Assembly (NCBI GenBank): GCA_002407675.1
Contig: DHNW01000002.1
Location: forward strand, 1-64,000
Length of the DNA stretch: 64,000 bases
Reading direction: 5' to 3'
DNA from: Ruminococcaceae bacterium UBA5406
Lineage (GTDB): Bacteria > Bacillota > Clostridia > Oscillospirales > Acutalibacteraceae
Position numbers and translations under genes: made by a program. Position 1 is the stretch's first letter, and every line of letters begins with the position of its first letter. This document shows, in pieces, positions 58,586 through 64,000 of the stretch. Below the pieces are notes generated by a model. It saw only the letters and a list, made by a program, of their open reading frames with translations. It was not told where the DNA came from and made no database searches.

Positions 58586-58924
58586 TTGGACTGCGTATTC
58601 TGCAAAATCGCCAAAGGCGAAATTCCAAGCAAAAAAGCGTATGAAGATGAAAAAGTTCTTGCTTTCTACGATCTTCAGCCGCAGGCTCCCGTGCATATTC
58701 TGATTATTCCAAAGGAACATATTTCTTCCGTAACGGAAATTACGCCGGAAAATAGTTCCATTGTCGCTCATATCTATGAAGTCGCCGCGAAACTTGCCGC
58801 TGAGAAGCATCTGGATTCCGGGTTCCGAATTGTCTGCAATGCCGGAAAAGACGGCGGCCAGACGGTGCCGCACCTGCATTTTCATCTGCTTGGCGGGCGT
58901 TCCATGAAGTGGCCTCCGGGCTGA
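58586..58924 (+). CDS. HIT-family nucleotide hydrolase (HinT-like)
   Basis: 112 residues. The histidine triad HLHFHLLGG (HxHxH) is at about 96-104; the N-terminal CVFCKIAKGEIPSKKAYEDEKVLAF is the standard HinT start, including the Cys pair. These enzymes cleave AMP-lysine or AMP-phosphoramidates. TTG start behind AAGGAGGGG. Lies 41 bp after alaS. Confidence 0.95.
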   Translation: MDCVFCKIAKGEIPSKKAYEDEKVLAFYDLQPQAPVHILIIPKEHISSVTEITPENSSIVAHIYEVAAKLAAEKHLDSGFRIVCNAGKDGGQTVPHLHFHLLGGRSMKWPPG

Positions 58925-58976
58925 TTTTGGCAGCTGGGGTCAAACGAGTCAATAAAAAAGAAAGGTTGATTATTTC

Positions 58977-59528
58977 ATGAGTGATCAATATTATCACATG
59001 ACAATTGCGGGCTGTGAGAGAGATCTTCCGATTTGCCCGATTGACGAAAACCTCGATATTGCGGGTTTTATTATGCTGGGAGACGTGGAACTGACAGAAA
59101 GGGCCGCGGCTTCGCTACTGGAAAAATGCCCTCCGCACGATGTGGTCGTTACGGCAGAGACCAAGGGAATTCCGCTCTGCTATGAAATGGCCCGTCAGGG
59201 CTGCCGAAAATATGCGGTCGCTCGGAAAAGCGTGAAGGCGTACATGCGCAACCCGATCCATGTTGATGTCAAGTCCATCACTACGGATCATGTGCAGCAG
59301 CTGTTCCTTTCGGAAGAGGATGAGAAGGTCCTGCGCGGGAAGCGCGTTTTGATTGTGGATGACGTCATCAGCACCGGCGAGTCCCTTGCCGCCATGGAAA
59401 ACCTTGTGAACCAGTACGGCGGGAACATTGTTGGCCGGGCCTGTGTTCTGGCTGAGGGAGATGCCAAGGACCGTAAAGATATAGTTTATCTGGAGCCTTT
59501 GCCCCTGTTTTTTAAGAATAAAAAGTAG
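58977..59528 (+). CDS. Phosphoribosyltransferase-family protein (Apt-like)
   Basis: 183 residues. The PRPP-binding loop VLIVDDVISTGES is at about 123-135; AETKGIPLCYEMARQ and VARKSVKAY are typical of adenine/xanthine phosphoribosyltransferases. It could salvage a purine base or act as a purine-sensing protein; the main housekeeping apt is usually near relA, so the substrate is left open. 52 bp after hinT, 14 bp before comEC. Confidence 0.85.
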   Translation: MSDQYYHMTIAGCERDLPICPIDENLDIAGFIMLGDVELTERAAASLLEKCPPHDVVVTAETKGIPLCYEMARQGCRKYAVARKSVKAYMRNPIHVDVKSITTDHVQQLFLSEEDEKVLRGKRVLIVDDVISTGESLAAMENLVNQYGGNIVGRACVLAEGDAKDRKDIVYLEPLPLFFKNKK

Positions 59529-59542
59529 ACGGAGGAGCGCTC

Positions 59543-61777
59543 ATGAAACGGCCGCTGGTGTTAGTGGGATTTTGTTATCTGCTGACGCTGGCGGCTGCCG
59601 CTTTTTTCGGCCCGCACGGCTCTCTTTTTGCTTTTGGGTTCTGCCTCGCCGGCTTTGCTGTTACCCTCTTTTGGAAACGAACGCGCAGGGCTGTTGTATT
59701 TCCGGTGGCTTTGGCAGCCGCAGCCACCGCGCTCGGCGCATTCTGCCTGTATTCGCGGGTGGCGGTAGAGCCGCCGCGCACGCTGGACGGTTTGAATAAA
59801 ACGGCAGAAGGAACCATCTGTGAACTTCCCGTCCGCCGGTATGGCAGGTGGTACTATGTGGTGCGGGTGGACAGCATGGATGGAGAAGATTCCTTTCGGC
59901 CGTTCAAAATCCGGCTTTCCACACAGAATGCGATCAGCGGCGCCGGGCCGTATTCGCGTATCCGGGGGAAAATTCATTTGTTTCTTCCGACCGGCGGGGA
60001 CGGGTACTCTTCACGCAGTTATTATGCTTCCAAAGGCGTTATGATGTTTGCGTATCTGTATGAGCATCAGAAAACAGAAGTTTTTCCGCCTCCTTCCAAA
60101 CCTCCGTACTACTATGCTTTGCGGTTTCGTCAGAAACTGCTGGAATCAATCCGGGACATGCTTCCCCCGGACGAGGCCGGGCTGGTTGGTGGAATTCTGC
60201 TGGGGGATAAAACGGGACTTTCCGAAGAGCTGATCAGCGATTTCCGGATTGATGGGATTTCGCATCTGCTGTCGGTTTCCGGTTTGCACATGGCGACCAT
60301 TGCTCAGCTGATGATTTTTCTTCTTCTGTTTTTCCGTGTCCCGAAGAAACCTGCATCTGCTGTGGCCGCATGCGGGGTTTTCGGATTTATGGCCGTAACG
60401 TGTTTTGTTCCGTCGGTTACCCGGAGCGGCATCATGTGCCTGCTCTTCCTCGCCGCCCCCATTCTGTCCCGCCGGGCCGATCCGCTGAATTCACTTTGCG
60501 CAGCGGTGCTGGCTATCTGCCTGCCAAACCCATACGCGGCGGCGGACGTCGGTCTGCTCCTGTCTTTTTTTGCCACACTGGGTCTGATCCTTTGCGCGGG
60601 ACCGCTGGCCGGCCGTCTGAATGCTGTGTTCGACCGAATCCCTGTTTTGTCGCCGCTGATTCAGGCGGTCAGCGGGATTTTGTCAACATCTGCCGCCGCA
60701 GCTCTGTTTACCCTGCCGGTCATCCTGCTGAACTTCGGTTCTGTGTCGCTGGTTGCGCCGCTCTCCAACCTTCTGGAATTGGTTCCGTCTACGCTCCTGA
60801 TGGGTTCCGGTGCCATTGCGGCCTTACTGAACCTGCTTTTTCCCAAGTCATTTCTCGTCATGCCGTTTGCGCTTGCCGCCGGTCTTTTGGCCAAATATAT
60901 GCGTATCTGCGCCGTATGGCTGGCGGGTTTTCCCGCTGCCAGTCTGAACGCGTCGCGTGGGTTTGTAGTCCTCTGGCTGGCCGGGACGATTTTCTTGTTT
61001 GCCGCGGCGTTTGCCCTTGCAAAGGGATTCCGCCTGTTTCCTCATGCGGCCTGCTTTTCTGTCATTCTCCTTTTGGTGGGGGTCCTGTCGTTTCAGATTT
61101 CTCAGCGGGGAATCACACGGGTGGCGGTTTTGGATGTCGGTTCGGATGTTTCCGTTGTCCTGACACGGGGCGGGCATGCGGCCGTCGTGGGGTGCGGAAG
61201 CTATAATTCCGGGAAGGTGGTTTCCTATCTGGAAAGTGAGAATATCAGCCGGTTTGATCTTCTGGAACTGCTGACGCGGGAGCGGGACGAGGTATCCTGT
61301 GCGGCCGGACTTGCGGAACGGTTTCATCCTGTGCGGATCGTTGCGGGACAGGACAGCCCTGCCGACGGATTCTTTCAAAAGGCGTTGTCGGATTCTTCGT
61401 ATTCCACCCTGTATCAGGATCATGTATCCGTTTCGCTGTGGAGTGATGTGCAGATTGACACGGCCCTCTGCGGAAAAGCGTCGGCCGCGCGGATTTGTTT
61501 GTGCGGCGTTTCCGTTTTGGTTTGTCCGGAGGAGGCGGATCTGTCTCAGCTGCCGCAGGAATGGATAAATCCGGATTTTTGGGTGACCGACCGGATCGAA
61601 GGAACGGGTGAGAAAGAGCCGCAGGCTGCCTGCACCGTTTTTTCAATGGATCAGAAAGCCCTGCAAAAATCGGCGTGGGAAAGAACAAAGCGCCTGTCTA
61701 CCCGGACGGGCGGATACGGTAACATTGTTCTGGAATTGAGAGGAGAACGCACACTGTCAATCAGGAGGGAGTCATAA
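59543..61777 (+). CDS. comEC: ComEC/Rec2-family DNA uptake channel with degenerate C-terminal domain
   Basis: 744 residues. The DUF4131-like N-terminus with membrane helices and an OB-like region (about 1-180) precedes the Competence domain (about 185-500) with LVGGILLGDKTGLSEELISDFRIDGISHLLSVSGLHMA and about eight helices. The C-terminal metallo-beta-lactamase-like domain starts VAVLDVGSDVSVVL but lacks the HxHxDH motif that should follow, reading ELLTRERDEVSCAAGL instead, so nuclease activity is probably absent. ComEC forms the inner-membrane channel for single-stranded DNA. Followed by holA with a 1-bp overlap. Confidence 0.93.
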   Translation: MKRPLVLVGFCYLLTLAAAAFFGPHGSLFAFGFCLAGFAVTLFWKRTRRAVVFPVALAAAATALGAFCLYSRVAVEPPRTLDGLNKTAEGTICELPVRRYGRWYYVVRVDSMDGEDSFRPFKIRLSTQNAISGAGPYSRIRGKIHLFLPTGGDGYSSRSYYASKGVMMFAYLYEHQKTEVFPPPSKPPYYYALRFRQKLLESIRDMLPPDEAGLVGGILLGDKTGLSEELISDFRIDGISHLLSVSGLHMATIAQLMIFLLLFFRVPKKPASAVAACGVFGFMAVTCFVPSVTRSGIMCLLFLAAPILSRRADPLNSLCAAVLAICLPNPYAAADVGLLLSFFATLGLILCAGPLAGRLNAVFDRIPVLSPLIQAVSGILSTSAAAALFTLPVILLNFGSVSLVAPLSNLLELVPSTLLMGSGAIAALLNLLFPKSFLVMPFALAAGLLAKYMRICAVWLAGFPAASLNASRGFVVLWLAGTIFLFAAAFALAKGFRLFPHAACFSVILLLVGVLSFQISQRGITRVAVLDVGSDVSVVLTRGGHAAVVGCGSYNSGKVVSYLESENISRFDLLELLTRERDEVSCAAGLAERFHPVRIVAGQDSPADGFFQKALSDSSYSTLYQDHVSVSLWSDVQIDTALCGKASAARICLCGVSVLVCPEEADLSQLPQEWINPDFWVTDRIEGTGEKEPQAACTVFSMDQKALQKSAWERTKRLSTRTGGYGNIVLELRGERTLSIRRES

Positions 61778-62829
61778 TGCCGGAAATCACCGAAACAGAT
61801 CTCAAGAAACAGATTGGAAAGTCCAATTTTGCAAAGATGTATTTCCTGTATGGGGAAGAAAAATATCTGGTGCAGTATTATGCGCAGAAATTAATTGCCA
61901 AAGCGGGAGCCGGGGGCGCTGCGGATTTCAATATCCAGCGGTTTGACGGCGGTGAAACCGGAGTGGATGAAATTGCCGCCGCCGTAGAGGCACTGCCGGT
62001 TATGGCTGAACGCAAATGCGTGGCGGTTTCCGATTGGGATATTGGCGCCATGCGGGCCGGAGAAACCGGAAAGCTGCGGGAACTCTTAAAAGACCTTCCG
62101 GATACCTGTGTTCTGGTCGTTTATCTTTTGTCATTTGATCCCGATGTAAGGAAAAATAAAAACTGGAAGAAATTTTTAACAGCCTGCAATCAGGCCGGCG
62201 CAGTCGTATACTTCCGGCAGAGGACACCGGCTCAAATGGAAAAGCTGCTGTGTTCTACCTCAGCAAAACGAGGCTGTGAACTGACCCGTGAAGGAGCTAG
62301 GCGGATTGTAAGCCGCTGCGGATGCGGAATGAATAGTGCCCACAATGAATTGGAAAAGCTGTGTTCTTTTGCCGGCACCGGAAAAATCACGGATCAGATG
62401 ATTGATCTTTTGACAACGGTAAATTTGGAAGCCCGCGTCTTTGACCTTTCCAAGGCGATCTTTTCCGGAAACGGAGACAGGGCTTATCAGATACTGGATC
62501 GGTTGTTTTATCAAAAGGAGGAACCTGTTTCCATTCTGGCGGTGCTTTCCGGGGCCTATATTGACCTGTACCGAGTGCGTGCCTCTGTGCAGAGCGGTTT
62601 TACGGAGATGGAGCCTGCCAAACATTTCGACTACGCCCGGAAAGAATTCCGTTTAACCAACGCATCCCGGGACGTTTCCCGGTTTTCTACCGAAATGCTG
62701 CGGCGGAGCCTCTTTGAGCTGCTGAAAGCCGACACCGCGCTGAAAAGTTCACGAGGAGACCGCAGAACCATTATGGAAGAATTGCTTGCCAAGCTGCTTT
62801 GGATTGTCGAAAGGGGAAAGACGGCTTGA
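61777..62829 (+). CDS. holA: DNA polymerase III subunit delta
   Basis: 350 residues. HolA is the clamp-loader delta subunit. The AAA-like fold without Walker motifs is recognisable from KMYFLYGEEKYLVQYYAQKL, FNIQRFDGGE, ALPVMAERKCVAVSD and the C-terminal helical domain (VFDLSKAIFSGNGDRAYQILDRLFYQKEEPVSILAVLSGAY). comEC-holA order is conserved in Firmicutes. The first base of its ATG is the last of the comEC stop. Confidence 0.94.
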   Translation: MPEITETDLKKQIGKSNFAKMYFLYGEEKYLVQYYAQKLIAKAGAGGAADFNIQRFDGGETGVDEIAAAVEALPVMAERKCVAVSDWDIGAMRAGETGKLRELLKDLPDTCVLVVYLLSFDPDVRKNKNWKKFLTACNQAGAVVYFRQRTPAQMEKLLCSTSAKRGCELTREGARRIVSRCGCGMNSAHNELEKLCSFAGTGKITDQMIDLLTTVNLEARVFDLSKAIFSGNGDRAYQILDRLFYQKEEPVSILAVLSGAYIDLYRVRASVQSGFTEMEPAKHFDYARKEFRLTNASRDVSRFSTEMLRRSLFELLKADTALKSSRGDRRTIMEELLAKLLWIVERGKTA

Positions 62830-63419
62830 TACATGTTAAGGAAGCGGTTGTTGTTGAGGGAAAATACGATAAAATTAAGTTATCACCTCTGATTGACGGG
62901 CTGATTATTGAAACCAATGGATTCCGCATTTTTAAGGACAAAAAAAAGATGGAACTGCTTCGCAGGCTTGCGGCCACCCGAGGGCTTTTAGTGCTGACCG
63001 ACAGCGATTCCGCAGGCTTTTTGATCCGCCATTACCTTTCGGGTTCGATTCCGCCGGAAAAAATCAGGCATGCTTATATTCCGGATATTCCGGGCAAGGA
63101 AAAGCGGAAAGCCCAGCCGTCCAAAGAAGGAAAACTGGGTGTGGAAGGAGTTCCGGAGGAAGTGCTTCTTCAGGCGCTGCGGCGCGCCGGGGCCTGCGCA
63201 GAAAGCGCGCCCGTTTCCCATGGCCGGCAGATTACCAAAGCTGATTTGTATTCCGCGGGGCTTTCCGGCGGAACGGGCAGCGCAAAAAAAAGGCTTTTTC
63301 TCCTGAAAAAGCTGGATCTTCCTGAGCATCTCTCCGCCAATGCACTTCTTTCGCTGCTGAATGCGCTGATGAGTTACGAAGAATTTCAAAGGATTGTTTC
63401 AGACTTAAACTGTACTTGA
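62826..63419 (+). CDS. rnmV: Ribonuclease M5 (toprim)
   Basis: 197 residues. The toprim domain has VVEGKYDK (catalytic Glu), IETNGFRI and LTDSDSAGFLIRHYL (DxD), followed by HAYIPDIPGKEKRK and GVEGVPEEVL as in B. subtilis RnmV, which matures 5S rRNA with ribosomal protein L18. TTG 62826 overlaps the holA stop and has AAGGGGAAAG upstream; the frame is open further upstream inside holA. Last gene of the alaS operon. Confidence 0.92.
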   Translation: MIHVKEAVVVEGKYDKIKLSPLIDGLIIETNGFRIFKDKKKMELLRRLAATRGLLVLTDSDSAGFLIRHYLSGSIPPEKIRHAYIPDIPGKEKRKAQPSKEGKLGVEGVPEEVLLQALRRAGACAESAPVSHGRQITKADLYSAGLSGGTGSAKKRLFLLKKLDLPEHLSANALLSLLNALMSYEEFQRIVSDLNCT

Positions 63420-63505
63420 TTTCTTAATGTTTTCCCTCAGTTTAGGAACTTTTGACAGACTGAAGCGGATGAATGTGTTCCAGTTTTTTTATAATGAAAG
63501 GGGGC

Positions 63506-63534
63506 TTTACAGATCCGCTTAAGAGTGCTATAAT
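63506..63534 (+). promoter_or_regulatory. Promoter of the cold-shock gene
   Basis: TTTACA, 17 bp, TATAAT. Transcription would start near 63541, giving a ~118-nt leader. Confidence 0.75.
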
Positions 63535-63563
63535 AACACTGTTTTGAATGTACGAATGGATTG

Positions 63564-63617
63564 GCATGTATTATGTAGATCATGTTTCGTCTCATGATGT
63601 ACAGTACATGCTTTTTT
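63564..63617 (+). promoter_or_regulatory. Hairpin with T-run in the cold-shock leader
   Basis: GCATGTA (63564-63570) pairs with TACATGC (63605-63611), TGTA (63574-63577) with TACA (63600-63603) and ATCATG (63579-63584) with CATGAT (63593-63598). Six T residues follow. It looks like an intrinsic terminator placed inside the leader, about 40 nt before the start codon. Confidence 0.65.
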
Positions 63618-63658
63618 ACTTCCAAAACAAATTATTGATTACGGAGGTTTTATTCAGT

Positions 63659-63874
63659 ATGAATAAAGGAACAGTTAAATGGTTTAATGAAAGCAAAGGG
63701 TACGGCTTTATTTCTAATGACGACGGCGGGGACGATGTTTTTGTCCATTTCTCCAATATTGTCGGTGATGGCTTTAAGACTTTGGCAGAAGGCCAGAAAG
63801 TCACATTTGATATTGAACCGGATCCCAAAAACAGCGGTAAAATGCGTGCTACCAATGTACAGGTAGTTGCCTGA
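63659..63874 (+). CDS. Cold-shock protein (CspA family)
   Basis: 71 residues, one cold-shock domain. RNP1 is KGYGFISND and RNP2 DVFVHFSNI; MNKGTVKWFNESKGYGF is the standard start. It binds single-stranded nucleic acid and acts as RNA chaperone. ATG follows ACGGAGGT. The long structured leader suggests post-transcriptional control. A terminator follows. Confidence 0.97.
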   Translation: MNKGTVKWFNESKGYGFISNDDGGDDVFVHFSNIVGDGFKTLAEGQKVTFDIEPDPKNSGKMRATNVQVVA

Positions 63875-63907
63875 TTTGTCCGTGTCGGAAAATTAATTAA
63901 GAAAAAG

Positions 63908-63938
63908 GAAGAGCGGTTTTTGCCGCCCTTCTTTTTTT
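63908..63938 (+). terminator. Terminator of the cold-shock gene
   Basis: GAAGAGCGG, loop, CCGCCCTTC (one mismatch) followed by seven T residues; T-rich sequence on the other strand makes it possibly bidirectional. Confidence 0.88.
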
Positions 63939-63951
63939 AGATTCTTAAAAA

Positions 63952-64000
63952 TTAGCGGGGCATTTGCCGGTTTTCCTTTCCGGGATGCCTGAGAGTACCA
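63952..64000 (-). CDS. Possible C-terminal end of a convergent gene running off the window
   Basis: On the minus strand a frame entering from the right edge ends GKENRQMPR at TAA (63952-63954) just before the bidirectional-looking terminator. Only about 15 codons are visible, so neither the gene nor its family can be confirmed. Confidence 0.2.
   Translation of the reverse strand, partial: GTLRHPGKENRQMPR

Noticed and set aside
63961..64000. Minus-strand CTCTCAGGCA resembling the end of a glycine riboswitch
   Set aside because: No aptamer core is visible in the window, nothing on the minus strand downstream could be controlled, and the sequence also fits the tail of a convergent gene.
1..64000. 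CRISPR arrays, prophage genes, replication origin, rRNA operon
   Set aside because: No regularly spaced repeats, phage structural genes, DnaA-box cluster or rRNA sequence were seen.

Overview
The window looks like a chromosomal stretch from an anaerobic, spore-forming, low-to-mid GC Firmicute of class Clostridia, most likely in the Ruminococcaceae/Oscillospiraceae range; the genus cannot be fixed from sequence alone. Supporting signs are a spoVS gene, RNase Y with its YmdB partner, a FakA-type kinase, a monomeric [FeFe] hydrogenase-like protein, a T-box before alaS, ThyX instead of ThyA, consensus sigma-A promoters with extended -10 boxes, and many TTG/GTG starts with strong Shine-Dalgarno sequences. 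No rRNA, CRISPR array, prophage or intact insertion sequence is visible.

Layout. 1-950: the AT-richer tail of a LacI-type regulator, then a decayed IS3-type remnant. 950-1200 (minus): an intact tRNA-Ala(CGC) behind a decayed tRNA stretch. 1.3-13.6 kb (plus): zinc-ribbon membrane protein, metY, two M16 peptidase genes, lgt, folD, dxs, tlyA, nadK, argR, recN. 13.6-15.2 kb: a minus-strand GntR/RCK_C regulator resembling c-di-AMP-sensing BusR, diverging from a membrane protein/XRE pair with a clear operator. 15.2-18.2 kb: mutY, then parA-like, comFB-like and a UPF0340 gene. 18.2-18.7 kb: non-coding DNA behind a perfect promoter. 18.7-22.1 kb: a peptide-type ABC importer without ATPases. 22-28 kb: PAP2-like protein, alpha-galactosidase, proC and a hydrogenase-like protein. 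28.2-35.8 kb: rny, ymdB, spoVS, fakA-like, recG, CofE-like. 35.9-43.1 kb: metallophosphoesterase, dacF-type carboxypeptidase and a PadR/HAAS/DUF4097/ABC cluster. 43.2-51.3 kb: tRNA-Leu(GAG), SDR, thyX-tmk, DJ-1, 5-FCL, mltG, U32 peptidase and a PBP. 51.4-55.4 kb: YheO-type regulator facing ridA, an APC permease and a PatB/MalY-type lyase. 55.5-63.4 kb: T-box, alaS, hinT, PRT, comEC, holA, rnmV. 63.5-64 kb: a cold-shock protein with a structured leader.

Functional themes. The first large operon mixes isoprenoid, folate, NADP and lipoprotein housekeeping with ArgR and RecN. thyX-tmk form the dTMP-to-dTDP step. The 52-55 kb group reads as an import-and-degrade unit for an amino acid, with a local regulator and an imine-clearing enzyme. 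The padR group is a self-regulated envelope-sensing and transport cluster.

The best candidates for something undescribed are the structured non-coding region at 18.24-18.74 kb, the ribosome-site-masking hairpin at 49.66-49.71 kb, the hairpin leader of the cold-shock gene, and the orphan ParA-ComFB pair. None of these can be settled without searches or experiments.
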